A DNA stretch of 60,718 bases from Bact-19 sp038319215 (GCA_038319215.1 JBBQCZ010000006.1:1-60718); one strand, 5' to 3'. Positions 1 to 9,431 are shown, counted from the stretch's first letter. Notes: generated by a model from the letters alone, not told the origin. Made by a program: numbers and translations.

Positions 1-250
1 CTAATCCTGTTTTTGGATCAATCCGAATCAAATCGATAAAATCGATTGGTTTTTCTGGCATGTCAATTACATAACATGCTGTCTCTACAAAATAACTGAG
101 ATAAGCATAACCGTCTGGGTTTTCTGCTTTAATTTCTGCTAGGCTTTGACTATCGTATTTTACCAAAAGTTTGGAATCAATACTTTGTGAAAAACAATAA
201 TTTCCACCTATTAGTAAGGCTAAGAGAAAAATGATTTTTGTTGTTTTCAT
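1..250 (-). CDS. Secreted protein of unknown function, 5' part only
   Basis: Reading the minus strand from an ATG at 250-248 gives an open frame of 83 codons that runs off the left edge without a stop. The first 20 or so residues are a signal peptide (two Lys near the start, then a hydrophobic stretch ending near CFSQ), so the product is exported. The visible mature part contains YDSQSLAEIKAENPDGYAYL and a later FVETACYVIDMP stretch. I do not recognise the family. No clear Bacteroidota promoter box was found directly upstream. The gene diverges from the helicase gene at 710. Confidence 0.7.
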   Translation of the reverse strand, partial: MKTTKIIFLLALLIGGNYCFSQSIDSKLLVKYDSQSLAEIKAENPDGYAYLSYFVETACYVIDMPEKPIDFIDLIRIDPKTGL

Positions 251-709
251 CTTAAAACTGTTTATATAATTACTACGTTAAAAATCTCATTTACAATTGC
301 TTGACAACATAAGTAGCCAAAACGTTGTATTAGAAAAATAATTTTATTATGTTTTTATTAATTAAGTATAAAGTCAATTACAATAATTTTAACATTTTAG
401 GGCTATTTATGGCAATACTAAATTTATGCTTTATAACTCTATTTACTCACTTTAAACACTTTTTCTATTTCTTTTAATATCAAATAGCACCTAATCCTAT
501 GTTTTTACATCCAAAAACTTGAATTTTCAAAAGACATTTATTTTGATTACAAAAAAATAATGTAGGCCATAAAAAAAAATTTACAAGTCATAAAAATCAG
601 TAATAATTAAAATTTTACAATAAAAAAAAGACATAAGGTTAATAAAAACTTTGTATAATGTCAAAATTGGTGCTTTCGTAATTGTATTTTTGCAAGAAAA
701 TTATTTGTT
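251..709. other. AT-rich intergenic region between divergent genes
   Basis: This 459-base stretch separates the leftward secreted-protein gene from the rightward helicase gene. It is very AT-rich with several A-runs and no credible ORF, tRNA or strong hairpin. The only feature I can support is the helicase promoter at its right end (667-692). Confidence 0.6.
667..692 (+). promoter_or_regulatory. Promoter of the UvrD/PcrA gene
   Basis: TATTTTTG at 685-692 matches the Bacteroidota -7 box TAnnTTTG, and TTG at 667-669 sits 15 bases upstream as a possible -33 element. Transcription would begin about 15 bases before the GTG start at 710. Confidence 0.5.
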
Positions 710-3037
710 GTGGTTACAGATTTATTGACACAGTTAAATGTATCGCAAAGAGAAGCGGTTGAATATACAAGCGGCCCGCAATTAGTTATTGCAGGTGCAG
801 GTTCGGGAAAGACAAGAGTACTTACTTATAAGATTGCATATTTGATTTCAAAAGGAATAAATCCAAGTCGGATTTTAGCCCTAACTTTTACCAACAAGGC
901 ATCAATTGAAATGAAAGCAAGAATAGACTCTCTTTTAGGCTATCAGGCTTCACGAAGTATTTGGATGGGAACTTTTCATTCAATTTTTGGACGTATGTTA
1001 CGAATTGATGCCGAGAAACTTGGATTTACAAAGAGCTTTACCATTTACGACTCTGCCGACTCATTGAATATGGTAAAATCAATTATTAAAGATCTAAATC
1101 TTAGTGATGATATTTACAAGCCAAAAGCTGTTCTTGGAAGGATTTCTACTTCAAAAAACAACCTGATGACAGCAGAGGCATACGCACAAAACAATGACAT
1201 ATTAATTGAAGATGCAAAAGAAAATCGGGAGCACTTTCACACAATCTACACAAGATACTCGCAACGAGGTCGTCAATCAAATGTAATGGATTTCGACGAC
1301 ATGCTTCTATACACAAATATACTTTTTAAAATTAGTCCCGAAACTCTAGAAAAATACCGAAATATGTTTGATTATATTTTGGTAGATGAGTATCAGGATA
1401 CAAACTTTTCTCAATATCTGATAATAAAAAGATTAGCAGAAAACCATAGAAGGTTATGTGTTGTTGGCGACGATGCGCAAAGTATATATTCGTTCCGAGG
1501 TGCTAAGATTCAAAACATTCTCAACTTTAAAAATGATTATAAAGATTACCAATTATTTAAACTCGAACAAAACTATAGAAGTACTAAAACGATTGTAAAA
1601 GCGGCTAACTCCCTAATTGAAAAAAATTCACGTCAAATTCCAAAAAAAGTATTTTCAGAAAACGATGAAGGATCAATGATTAGGGTTGAGAAGTCAATGA
1701 CAGACGGACTTGAAGGCATATCTGTTGCCGGCATTATTAGCAAGCTTTGCATGGAAGATCATTATTCTCATTCCGATTTTGCAATTCTATATAGAACAAA
1801 TTCTCAATCTAGAATTATGGAGGAGGCATTGCGAAAATACAATATTCCCTATAAAGTTTATGGTGGGTTGTCATTTTATCAGCGCAAAGAAATAAAAGAT
1901 ATTATCGCATATATACGTCTGAGTATAAACCATAATGACATTGAGGCATTTAAAAGAATTATAAATTACCCATCTCGAAAAATAGGAAGTACAAGTGTTG
2001 ATAAAATCTTGAATTTTTCTGCAAATTCAGGCGTCCCTTTCTGGGACATTGTGTCGTCGCCAAACAATTACAATATTGATATTAATGCTGGCACAAAAAT
2101 GAAAATTGCCGGATTTGCTCAACTAATTCAATATTTTACAGAAAAAGTCGAAGAAATAAATGCCTATGAGTATATAACTGAATTTGTAAATAAAGCAGGT
2201 ATAAATCACGAGCTCTTTTTAGACAAATCGCCAGAAGGTGTGAGCAGATATGAAAATATTCAAGAGTTAATAAACGGGGTAAAGGATTTTTGCGAAACTC
2301 AAAAACAAGAAGCAATATTTGAGGGGGTTTCTGTTGTAGATTATCTTGAGAATGTTTCAATACTAACCGACATTCAAAACGAAAACCAAGAGGAAATACA
2401 AGAAAAAGTAAGCATGATGACAATTCATTCTGCCAAAGGACTTGAATTTAAAAATGTTATTGTTGTAGGAGTAGAAGAAAATCTTTTCCCAAATGCAATG
2501 ACAGCTTCGTCGGCAAATGAGCTAGAAGAAGAAAGACGATTATTCTATGTAGCAATAACAAGGGCAATGGAAAACCTATTTATTTGCTATTGTGTTAATC
2601 GATTCCGATTTGGTAGTATGACAGGAATGGAGCCAAGCAGGTTTATTAAAGAAATAAATTCTGAATATCTGGATTGGCCAGCTTTATTAATTAATTCAGC
2701 ACCAGATTTCACTGGCGAAAGAAAAAAATACGCAGAATATCAGTCAAACAGCAATATCAGCCCAAAAAAGAAACCTATACCCGAAACAAAACCGTATGCT
2801 CCTATTCGTCAACAAAAACTTGTGAGTATTGACAAAATCAAAACGGAACCAACTCATACAGAGGCACATAAAGTTTCAGAATTTGTAGCTGAAATGCGAA
2901 TAAGGCACAAATCTTTTGGAGAAGGTATTATTCTTGAAATTTCAGAAGATGGTAACGACTCAAAGGCATTAATTAAGTTTGATTCAGGAGAAACAAAAAC
3001 ACTATTGCTCAAATTTGCCAAATTGGAAATATTATAG
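710..3037 (+). CDS. pcrA: UvrD/PcrA-type superfamily 1 DNA helicase
   Basis: ATP-dependent 3'-5' DNA helicase (UvrD/Rep/PcrA family) acting in nucleotide excision repair, mismatch repair and clearing of replication or recombination blocks. The 775-residue product has the Walker A loop AGAGSGKT at about residues 28-35, the Walker B motif DEYQD near 226, the EQNYRST motif IV region and the C-terminal motif VI region VAITRAMENL. The last 45 residues resemble the small Tudor-like RNA-polymerase-binding domain of PcrA (SFGEGIILEI, then ALIKFDSGETKTLLLKFAKL). The frame starts at GTG 710 without a Shine-Dalgarno site, which is normal in this phylum. It precedes the DUF4290-murA group but has its own promoter. 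uvrC lies 4.6 kb downstream. Confidence 0.95.
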   Translation: MVTDLLTQLNVSQREAVEYTSGPQLVIAGAGSGKTRVLTYKIAYLISKGINPSRILALTFTNKASIEMKARIDSLLGYQASRSIWMGTFHSIFGRMLRIDAEKLGFTKSFTIYDSADSLNMVKSIIKDLNLSDDIYKPKAVLGRISTSKNNLMTAEAYAQNNDILIEDAKENREHFHTIYTRYSQRGRQSNVMDFDDMLLYTNILFKISPETLEKYRNMFDYILVDEYQDTNFSQYLIIKRLAENHRRLCVVGDDAQSIYSFRGAKIQNILNFKNDYKDYQLFKLEQNYRSTKTIVKAANSLIEKNSRQIPKKVFSENDEGSMIRVEKSMTDGLEGISVAGIISKLCMEDHYSHSDFAILYRTNSQSRIMEEALRKYNIPYKVYGGLSFYQRKEIKDIIAYIRLSINHNDIEAFKRIINYPSRKIGSTSVDKILNFSANSGVPFWDIVSSPNNYNIDINAGTKMKIAGFAQLIQYFTEKVEEINAYEYITEFVNKAGINHELFLDKSPEGVSRYENIQELINGVKDFCETQKQEAIFEGVSVVDYLENVSILTDIQNENQEEIQEKVSMMTIHSAKGLEFKNVIVVGVEENLFPNAMTASSANELEEERRLFYVAITRAMENLFICYCVNRFRFGSMTGMEPSRFIKEINSEYLDWPALLINSAPDFTGERKKYAEYQSNSNISPKKKPIPETKPYAPIRQQKLVSIDKIKTEPTHTEAHKVSEFVAEMRIRHKSFGEGIILEISEDGNDSKALIKFDSGETKTLLLKFAKLEIL

Positions 3038-3048
3038 TGTCTTAAAAC

Positions 3049-3079
3049 TTGCTAAATAACCGAATAAAGATTAGTTTTG
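3049..3079 (+). promoter_or_regulatory. Promoter of the DUF4290-murA-tlpA operon
   Basis: TTG at 3049-3051 and TAGTTTTG at 3072-3079 are separated by 20 bases, a good fit to the Bacteroidota -33/-7 pattern. The ATG at 3097 lies 18 bases downstream of the -7 box. Confidence 0.55.
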
Positions 3080-3096
3080 TAAAAATTTGATTAATT

Positions 3097-3705
3097 ATGG
3101 ATTATAATACACAAAGGCCGCAAATGAAACTACCTGAATATGGAAGAACTATTCAACAAATGGTAGATTATTGCTGTTCAATTGAGGATCGAGAAGAAAG
3201 AACTAAGTCCGCATATGCAGTAATTGCGATTATGGGCAATATGAATCCTCACTTAAGAGATGTGGCTGATTTTAAGCACAAACTTTGGGATCACTTGGCA
3301 ATTATGTCTGATTTTAACATGAATATTGACTGGCCATACCCATTACCCGACATGGCTTTGCTTAGTGAAAAACCCGAAAAACTAGCTTATTCAGACGATA
3401 ATTTTAAATTTAGACATTACGGTAAATTTATTGAAGAAATTCTTAAAAAACTTAACGAAATAGAGGAACCAGAGAAAAGAAGTGCACTTATTGAAATGAT
3501 GGCCAACCATATGAAACGCTCATATATGGTTTGGAAAAAAGAGAGTATTTCTGATGATATTATTTTTAAAGAACTTGCAATTATTACTCGCGGTAAAGCA
3601 GAAATTCCTGATGGAATGAAACTTGGCGACTTTAGAGACGTGCTTGCAGTTGCACCGCAACCAAACAAAGGGGTAAAAAAACGTCCTACTTTCAAGAGAA
3701 AATAA
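3097..3705 (+). CDS. DUF4290 domain-containing protein
   Basis: A 202-residue soluble protein with the DUF4290 signature of Bacteroidota (start MDYNTQRPQMKLPEYGR, then the NMNPHLRDVADFKHKLWDHL region, then DWPYPLP). There is no signal peptide and no membrane segment. The function is unknown. It lies four bases upstream of murA, an arrangement common in the phylum, so the two are almost surely co-transcribed and a role linked to cell-wall growth is a reasonable inference. The C-terminus is basic and disordered-looking (NKGVKKRPTFKRK). Confidence 0.9.
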   Translation: MDYNTQRPQMKLPEYGRTIQQMVDYCCSIEDREERTKSAYAVIAIMGNMNPHLRDVADFKHKLWDHLAIMSDFNMNIDWPYPLPDMALLSEKPEKLAYSDDNFKFRHYGKFIEEILKKLNEIEEPEKRSALIEMMANHMKRSYMVWKKESISDDIIFKELAIITRGKAEIPDGMKLGDFRDVLAVAPQPNKGVKKRPTFKRK

Positions 3706-3708
3706 AAT

Positions 3709-5019
3709 ATGAGTACATTTAAAATCACTGGGGGCAGTTGCCTTAATGGAGAGATTACTCCACAAGGAGCTAAAAACGAGGCTCTTCAGGTAATTTGTGC
3801 TGTTTTACTTACCAATGAAAAGGTTAAAATCAGTAATATTCCTGACATTCTCGATGTAAATAAATTAATAGATTTACTTGGTTCCCTGGGAGTGGAAGTA
3901 ACCAAACAAGGCAAAGGAATATTTACATTTCAAGCCGATAATATAAATCTAGAATATCTAAAATCTGACACTTTTAGAAATGACGGAGCCGCTTTACGTG
4001 GGTCGATAATGATTCTTGGTCCTTTATTGGCAAGATTTGGCGCTGTTTGTATGCCGAAACCCGGTGGCGATAAAATTGGTAGAAGAAGACTCGATACTCA
4101 CTTTATTGGTTTTAAAAAACTTGGTGCAGAATTCGACTTCGATTTTAAAGAAAACTTTTACACTCTCACTGCCAAAGAACTAATTGGCACTTATCTTCAT
4201 CTCGAAGAAGCTTCAGTTACAGGTACCGCAAACATAATTATGGCAGCAGTCCTTGCAAAAGGAGTTACCACAATTTATAATGCTGCTTGTGAGCCATATA
4301 TTCAACAATTATGTCTTTTATTAAACGAAATGGGTGCCAACATCAATGGAATTGGCTCTAATTTATTAAAGATAAATGGCGTAGAAAACTTACATGGCGC
4401 TACTCATAGAATTCTACCCGACATGATTGAAATAGGTAGTTTTATTGGGATGGCCGCAATGACAGGATCTGAACTTCTTATCAAAGATGTAAGATATGAC
4501 ATGCTTGGTATTATCCCAGATTCTTTTAGAAAGCTTGGGATAAAAATAGATCATATTGGTGACGACATTTTTATTCCTGCTCAACAAAATTATCAAATTG
4601 AAAGTTTTATTGATGGCTCCATCATGACAATTGCCGATGCAATTTGGCCTGGCCTTACTCCCGACTTACTAAGTGTGTTCTTGGTCGTGGCAACACAAGC
4701 AAAAGGTTCTGTTTTAATTCATCAAAAAATGTTCGAAAGTCGTCTTTTCTTCGTTGACAAACTAATTGATATGGGTGCTCAAATTATATTATGTGATCCA
4801 CATAGAGCAACTGTTATTGGATTAGACAAAGCAATTAAACTTAGAGCAACCACAATGCAATCTCCCGACATTAGAGCTGGTATGGCATTACTAATTGCAG
4901 CAATGTCGGCAGAAGGAACCAGCATTATACATAATATTGAACAAATCGACCGTGGGTACGAAAACATAGATTTTCGCCTAAATAAATTGGGTGCTAATAT
5001 TGAACGAATTAACTACTAA
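3709..5019 (+). CDS. murA: UDP-N-acetylglucosamine 1-carboxyvinyltransferase
   Basis: MurA transfers enolpyruvate from PEP to UDP-GlcNAc, the first committed step of peptidoglycan synthesis, in the cytoplasm. The 436-residue product has the EPSP-synthase-like repeats, the N-terminal KNEAL motif (residues 22-26) and the active-site loop. In that loop the usual catalytic Cys (Cys115 of E. coli, PGGCAIG) is Asp121 in PGGDKIG (codon at 4069-4071). Asp at this place is known from naturally fosfomycin-insensitive MurA enzymes, because fosfomycin alkylates the Cys. The gene is tightly packed between DUF4290 (3 bases) and a thioredoxin-like gene (9 bases). Confidence 0.96.
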   Translation: MSTFKITGGSCLNGEITPQGAKNEALQVICAVLLTNEKVKISNIPDILDVNKLIDLLGSLGVEVTKQGKGIFTFQADNINLEYLKSDTFRNDGAALRGSIMILGPLLARFGAVCMPKPGGDKIGRRRLDTHFIGFKKLGAEFDFDFKENFYTLTAKELIGTYLHLEEASVTGTANIIMAAVLAKGVTTIYNAACEPYIQQLCLLLNEMGANINGIGSNLLKINGVENLHGATHRILPDMIEIGSFIGMAAMTGSELLIKDVRYDMLGIIPDSFRKLGIKIDHIGDDIFIPAQQNYQIESFIDGSIMTIADAIWPGLTPDLLSVFLVVATQAKGSVLIHQKMFESRLFFVDKLIDMGAQIILCDPHRATVIGLDKAIKLRATTMQSPDIRAGMALLIAAMSAEGTSIIHNIEQIDRGYENIDFRLNKLGANIERINY

Positions 5020-5028
5020 ACTTGAATT

Positions 5029-5691
5029 ATGAAAAAATCTTTAACTGTACTTTTTGTATTATTATTTTCATTAAGCATTTCTGCTCAAACAATTGGAATA
5101 GAAATAGGAAACATCGCTCCAGAAATAAAACTACCCAATGCCAAAGGTGATAGTATTAGCCTTTCTTCACTAAGAGGAAGTGTTGTTCTGATAGATTTTT
5201 GGGCATCCTGGTGTGGCCCTTGTCGTAAAGAAAACCCAAATGTGGTTAGCGCTTATGAAAAATTTAATAATGTAAATTTTTCTATTGGTAAAGGTTTTAC
5301 AGTTTATGGCGTTTCATTGGATAAAACAAAAGAAAATTGGGTAAAAGGAATTGCTGATGATAAACTAACTTGGACGAATGTTAGCGACTTGCAATATTGG
5401 AGTTGTGCACCCGCTAAAGAATACGGTGTAAAAGGTATTCCATCGAATTTCCTTATCGACGAAAATGGTGTAATAATTGGGAAAAATCTACGTGGCGAAG
5501 CTCTCGAAGCTACTCTAGAAAAATATATAGTTAAAGACCCTGCCCTTCAATTTAAAACAGCTCTTACTCAGCTAAATCTCGAATATAATCGATTAGCTGA
5601 AACTGAAGAATATGCGAATAGAAAAGAATTGAAGAAAATTAAAAAATCTATTGATAGCATTGAGAAACTTATTGACAGCATGAAAAAATAA
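5029..5691 (+). CDS. TlpA-family thiol-disulfide oxidoreductase, exported
   Basis: A thioredoxin-fold protein of the TlpA/ResA/AhpC-TSA group acting on disulfides in the periplasm. Residues 1-20 form a signal peptide ending in SAQ. The redox motif is WCGPC with Cys62 and Cys65, and the cis-Pro loop is GIPSNFLID. After the thioredoxin domain there is an extra 50-residue Lys/Glu-rich helical tail, probably a coiled coil, which is not part of the usual fold. It follows murA by nine bases and is likely the last gene of that operon. The substrate cannot be told from the sequence. Confidence 0.9.
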   Translation: MKKSLTVLFVLLFSLSISAQTIGIEIGNIAPEIKLPNAKGDSISLSSLRGSVVLIDFWASWCGPCRKENPNVVSAYEKFNNVNFSIGKGFTVYGVSLDKTKENWVKGIADDKLTWTNVSDLQYWSCAPAKEYGVKGIPSNFLIDENGVIIGKNLRGEALEATLEKYIVKDPALQFKTALTQLNLEYNRLAETEEYANRKELKKIKKSIDSIEKLIDSMKK

Positions 5692-5717
5692 ACCCTGACA
5701 TTTTTACTCCTAAATGC

Positions 5718-5757
5718 TGCCAATTTGTCGCTTCAGCTCATTGGCAAAATATTTGAA
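5718..5757 (+). promoter_or_regulatory. Inverted repeat and possible promoter before grpE-dnaJ
   Basis: TGCCAAT (5718-5724) and ATTGGCA (5740-5746) form a perfect 7-base inverted repeat in front of grpE. The right arm begins TGGCA-N6-TTGAA (5742-5757), a pattern also found before htpG. It could be an operator or an alternative-sigma promoter. No TAnnTTTG box is placed well here. Confidence 0.35.
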
Positions 5758-5784
5758 ATGCGCATTGTGGAAAAAATTAATAAT

Positions 5785-6372
5785 ATGGATAACGAAAGAA
5801 TAGATTCACAGGAAAAGGAAAATAATGATCAACAGGACGTGAATGTGGATAATACAGAAGTTCCTCAAGAAACAAAAAAAAGTTCTAAGTCTATATTAAA
5901 AAGTAAAGAACGAAAACTTAAGGATGAAATTGAAGTTTTAAATCAGAAAAACGGAGAACTTCAAGATAAGTATTTACGCTTAGTTGCAGAGTACGATAAC
6001 TTCAGAAAAAGAACAGCTAAAGAAAAAATTGACCTACGTGATAATGTTAAAGCGTCTGTTATCCTTGATTTTATACCTGTTGTTGATGATATGGATAGAG
6101 CAATGTCTCATTTGGGTGAGGTAAAAAACGTAGAAGCTACTGTTGATGGAATAAAACTTATACATCAGAAGTTTACTGATTTTCTAAAGTCTGTTGGAGT
6201 AGCAGAAATTGATGCAAAAGATCAAGAATTCGACACCGACTTGCATGAGGCAATCACCAAATACCCAGTAGAAGACGAAGCTCAAAAAGGGAAAGTGATA
6301 GATGTAGTGCAGAAAGGTTATAAAATAAATGATAAAGTAATACGATTTTCAAAAGTCGTCGTTGGAGAATAA
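5785..6372 (+). CDS. grpE: Nucleotide exchange factor GrpE
   Basis: GrpE releases ADP from DnaK and works with DnaJ in protein folding. The protein has an acidic, Gln/Asn-rich N-terminal tail, then the long dimerising coiled coil (LNQKNGELQDKYLRLVAEYDNFRKRTAKE) and the C-terminal beta domain (LHEAITKYPVEDEAQKGKVIDV). I chose the ATG at 5785 (195 aa) because MDNERIDSQEKEN is the normal kind of acidic start. The frame is open back to an ATG at 5758 and further to 5725, inside the presumed promoter region. dnaJ follows after three bases. dnaK is not in the window. Confidence 0.93.
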   Translation: MDNERIDSQEKENNDQQDVNVDNTEVPQETKKSSKSILKSKERKLKDEIEVLNQKNGELQDKYLRLVAEYDNFRKRTAKEKIDLRDNVKASVILDFIPVVDDMDRAMSHLGEVKNVEATVDGIKLIHQKFTDFLKSVGVAEIDAKDQEFDTDLHEAITKYPVEDEAQKGKVIDVVQKGYKINDKVIRFSKVVVGE

Positions 6373-6375
6373 CAT

Positions 6376-7530
6376 ATGAATAAACGGGACTATTACGAAA
6401 TACTTGGTGTTGGGAAAGATGCTGCGGCTGACGAAATAAAAAAAGCTTACAGACAAAAAGCTATTAAATTTCATCCTGATAAAAATCCAGACGACAAACA
6501 AGCCGAAGAAAATTTTAAGGAAGCTGCCGAAGCTTATGAAATTCTTAGCAATCCTGACAAAAAAGCTAGATACGACAGATTTGGACATGCTGGAATGAGT
6601 AACTCAGGTGGTTACAGCGGCGAAGGAATGACTTTTGATGATATCTTCTCGAGGTTTGGAGATATTTTTGGAGACAGCTTTGGGGGCGGCTTTGGAAGCT
6701 TCTTTGGTGGTGGTGGCCAAGGTAGAGGTCGCACAAGAGTAAATAAAGGAACAAACTTAAGAGTTACTGTAAAACTAACTCTCGACGAAATAGCTAACGG
6801 TACTACAAAGAAAATAAAAGTAAAAAAATACATTGCTTGTAAGGAATGTGGTGGAAATGGTGAAAAAAATGGCCATTCAAGTAAAACCTGCCCTACATGT
6901 AACGGTAGAGGAACTCAAACCCGTATTGTAAATACAATTATGGGGCAAATGCAAAGTTCAACAACTTGTCAAACTTGCGGTGGCGAAGGTAAAATAATTG
7001 AAGAAAAATGTAATGCCTGCTATGGCGAAGGCGTTGTTACTGGTGAGGAATTAATTGAATTAAAAATCCCTGCTGGTGTTAGCGAAGGCGTTCAACTTTC
7101 AGTATCTGGAAAAGGTAATGCTCCAAGGCGTGGTGGCATAAACGGCGATTTACTAGTTGTTATTCATGAACTTGATCACGAAGATTTTCAACGAGATGGA
7201 AACGACCTTATTTACAATCTATTTATTAGTATTCCTGATGCAATTTTAAGCGCAAATGCCGAAATCCCAACATTACAGGGAAAGGTAAAAATAAAAATTG
7301 ATGCAGGTAGCCAATCAGGTAAAATATTAAGACTACGCGGAAAAGGATTGCCAGACCTAAACGGATATTCTAAGGGCGATTTAATGGTTAGAATTAATAT
7401 ATATATTCCAACTTCAGTATCAAAAGACGATAAGGCTCTGTTACAAAAAATGCAAGAATCGGAAAGCTTTAATCCTAAAAACAAAAAAACAGAAAGCATA
7501 TTCGACAAATTTAAAGGATATTTTTCTTAA
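6376..7530 (+). CDS. dnaJ: Chaperone protein DnaJ
   Basis: Type I Hsp40 co-chaperone that delivers substrates to DnaK and stimulates its ATPase. The order is: J domain with HPD at residues 33-35; a Gly/Phe-rich linker (about 75-118); a zinc-finger region with four CxxCxGxG repeats (Cys pairs 155/158, 172/175, 198/201, 212/215); and C-terminal substrate-binding beta domains. At 384 residues it has normal length. It starts three bases after the grpE stop and is surely in the same transcript. Confidence 0.97.
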   Translation: MNKRDYYEILGVGKDAAADEIKKAYRQKAIKFHPDKNPDDKQAEENFKEAAEAYEILSNPDKKARYDRFGHAGMSNSGGYSGEGMTFDDIFSRFGDIFGDSFGGGFGSFFGGGGQGRGRTRVNKGTNLRVTVKLTLDEIANGTTKKIKVKKYIACKECGGNGEKNGHSSKTCPTCNGRGTQTRIVNTIMGQMQSSTTCQTCGGEGKIIEEKCNACYGEGVVTGEELIELKIPAGVSEGVQLSVSGKGNAPRRGGINGDLLVVIHELDHEDFQRDGNDLIYNLFISIPDAILSANAEIPTLQGKVKIKIDAGSQSGKILRLRGKGLPDLNGYSKGDLMVRINIYIPTSVSKDDKALLQKMQESESFNPKNKKTESIFDKFKGYFS

Positions 7531-7610
7531 AAAATATCCAGAACTTACGGCATTGAAAACACTTTTATTTCAACATAAATATTTAATGTAGGCTCATAGC
7601 TAATTTTCAC

Positions 7611-7618
7611 TATTTTTA
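7611..7618 (+). promoter_or_regulatory. Promoter -7 box directly before uvrC
   Basis: TATTTTTA at 7611-7618 is a near match to TAnnTTTG and ends only four bases before the GTG start at 7623, which suggests a leaderless uvrC transcript. Confidence 0.35.
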
Positions 7619-7622
7619 CAAT

Positions 7623-9431
7623 GTGAAAGTTGAAAGCCATATAGAAGAAATTGTAAAAGCTTTGCCATCAAATCCTGGGATATACAAATATCTGGATAAA
7701 AATGGCACTATAATTTATGTTGGCAAGGCAAAGAATTTGCGCAAAAGAGTTAGTTCGTATTTTGTTAAAAACCATCAATCGTACAAGACAAGTCTATTAG
7801 TAAAAAAAATTCAACATATCGAATTTGTAGTCGTAGATTCTGAAAACGACGCTCTGTTGCTAGAAAATATACTAATAAAAGAAAATCAGCCTAAGTATAA
7901 CGTAATGCTAAAGGACGACAAAACTTATCCTTGGCTTTGCATTAAAAATGAGAAATTTCCACGAGTAATTTATACGCGTCAAAAGATAAATGATGGCAGT
8001 GAATACTTTGGTCCTTTTACCTCTGTTTATATGATAAAAACCCTTTTATCATTAATACGACAGCTTTACCCACTAAGAACATGTACTTTAAATTTGAGCG
8101 AAGAAAACATAAAATCAGGCAAACTTAAGATATGTTTAGAATACCATATTGGGAATTGCCTCGGTCCTTGCGAGGATAACCTTTCCGAAGAAATTTACCA
8201 AACATGGATTTCAGATATTCGGAAAATATTCCATGGAGATTTACACCTAATACAGCAATATCTAACTGGCATGATGAAAGATTTTTCTTCAAAGTTAAAA
8301 TTTGAAGAAGCAGCAAAAATCAAAGATAAAATTGATATTATCGATAATTACAGGAGTAAATCGACTATCGTTAATACTGGAATTTCAAACACCGAGGTAT
8401 TTGGCTTTGCAAAAGATTTGAATTCAGTTTATGTAAATTATCTACGGGTACAAAATGGCGCAATAATAGGAGCTCATTCAGTTGAAATAAAAAAAAGAAT
8501 CGACGAAACTGATGAAGACATGCTCCTTTTTGCTATCATTGAAATTAGAAATCTCATGAAAAGTCAGGTGAAAAATCTGATTCTACCATTTAAACTTGAA
8601 TTTAACATCGAAGGAACTAAAGCTGAGTATCCACAAAAAGGAGATAAACTAAAAGTATTAGAACTTGCACAACGCAATGCAAATTTCTTTATGCTGGAAA
8701 GACATAAACAGGTAGAAAACAAAGATCCTGAACACCATGCGATAAGAAAAATGGAAACCTTACAAAAAGATTTACATTTAACAGAAATGCCAAAACATAT
8801 TGAGTGTTTCGACAATTCTAATATTCAGGGAACGAATCCAGTTGCAGCTTGTGTAGTATTTAAAAATGCTCGTCCTTCAAAAGCAGATTACCGACATTTC
8901 AACATAAAAACAGTCGAAGGCCCAGATGATTTTGCATCAATGTCTGAAGTCGTTTTTCGTAGATATCAACGAATGCAAAATGAAAACATGGAATTACCAC
9001 AATTGATAATTATTGACGGTGGTAAAGGACAACTAAGTGCAGCTATGGAAAGTCTCACAAGATTAAATTTAGAAGGTAAGATTGCAATTATTGGAATAGC
9101 AAAAAGACTGGAAGAAATTTATTTCCCGGGAGATAGTGTTCCTTTATATCTTGATAAAAACTCAGAATCGCTTAAATTAATTCAACAAGCTAGAGACGAG
9201 GCTCACCGCTTTGGAATTGGTTTTCACCGCGACAAACGATCAGCAGAATTCATTGGTTCAGAACTTGATAAGATTCCAGGGATAGGTGAGAAAACCGTAG
9301 AAGCTCTTTTAACCAAATTCAAATCAATAGCAAAAATAAAAACACTAGACATTGAAACAATCGCCACTATAACAGGAGGAAAATCAAAAGCCACAATAAT
9401 CTACGATTATTTCCATAAAAAAAAGGGCTAA
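7623..9431 (+). CDS. uvrC: UvrABC system protein C (excinuclease subunit)
   Basis: Makes both incisions in nucleotide excision repair after UvrA/UvrB damage recognition. The 602-residue product has the GIY-YIG nuclease domain at the N-terminus (NPGIYKYLDKNG, then IIYVGKAKNLRKRV), a UVR motif near 220-245 (KFEEAAKIKDKIDII), the RNase H-like nuclease domain near 395-510 (ECFDNSNIQGTNPVAACVVF and LIIIDGGKGQL) and a C-terminal helix-hairpin-helix (LDKIPGIGEKTVEALL). The start is GTG at 7623. The stop codon lies inside a hairpin terminator shared with convergent secDF. Confidence 0.95.
   Translation: MKVESHIEEIVKALPSNPGIYKYLDKNGTIIYVGKAKNLRKRVSSYFVKNHQSYKTSLLVKKIQHIEFVVVDSENDALLLENILIKENQPKYNVMLKDDKTYPWLCIKNEKFPRVIYTRQKINDGSEYFGPFTSVYMIKTLLSLIRQLYPLRTCTLNLSEENIKSGKLKICLEYHIGNCLGPCEDNLSEEIYQTWISDIRKIFHGDLHLIQQYLTGMMKDFSSKLKFEEAAKIKDKIDIIDNYRSKSTIVNTGISNTEVFGFAKDLNSVYVNYLRVQNGAIIGAHSVEIKKRIDETDEDMLLFAIIEIRNLMKSQVKNLILPFKLEFNIEGTKAEYPQKGDKLKVLELAQRNANFFMLERHKQVENKDPEHHAIRKMETLQKDLHLTEMPKHIECFDNSNIQGTNPVAACVVFKNARPSKADYRHFNIKTVEGPDDFASMSEVVFRRYQRMQNENMELPQLIIIDGGKGQLSAAMESLTRLNLEGKIAIIGIAKRLEEIYFPGDSVPLYLDKNSESLKLIQQARDEAHRFGIGFHRDKRSAEFIGSELDKIPGIGEKTVEALLTKFKSIAKIKTLDIETIATITGGKSKATIIYDYFHKKKG

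Noticed and set aside
5742..5757. Sigma-54 promoter before grpE
   Set aside because: The -24-like TGGCA is present but the required GC of the -12 element is absent, so I list it only as an unnamed shared element.
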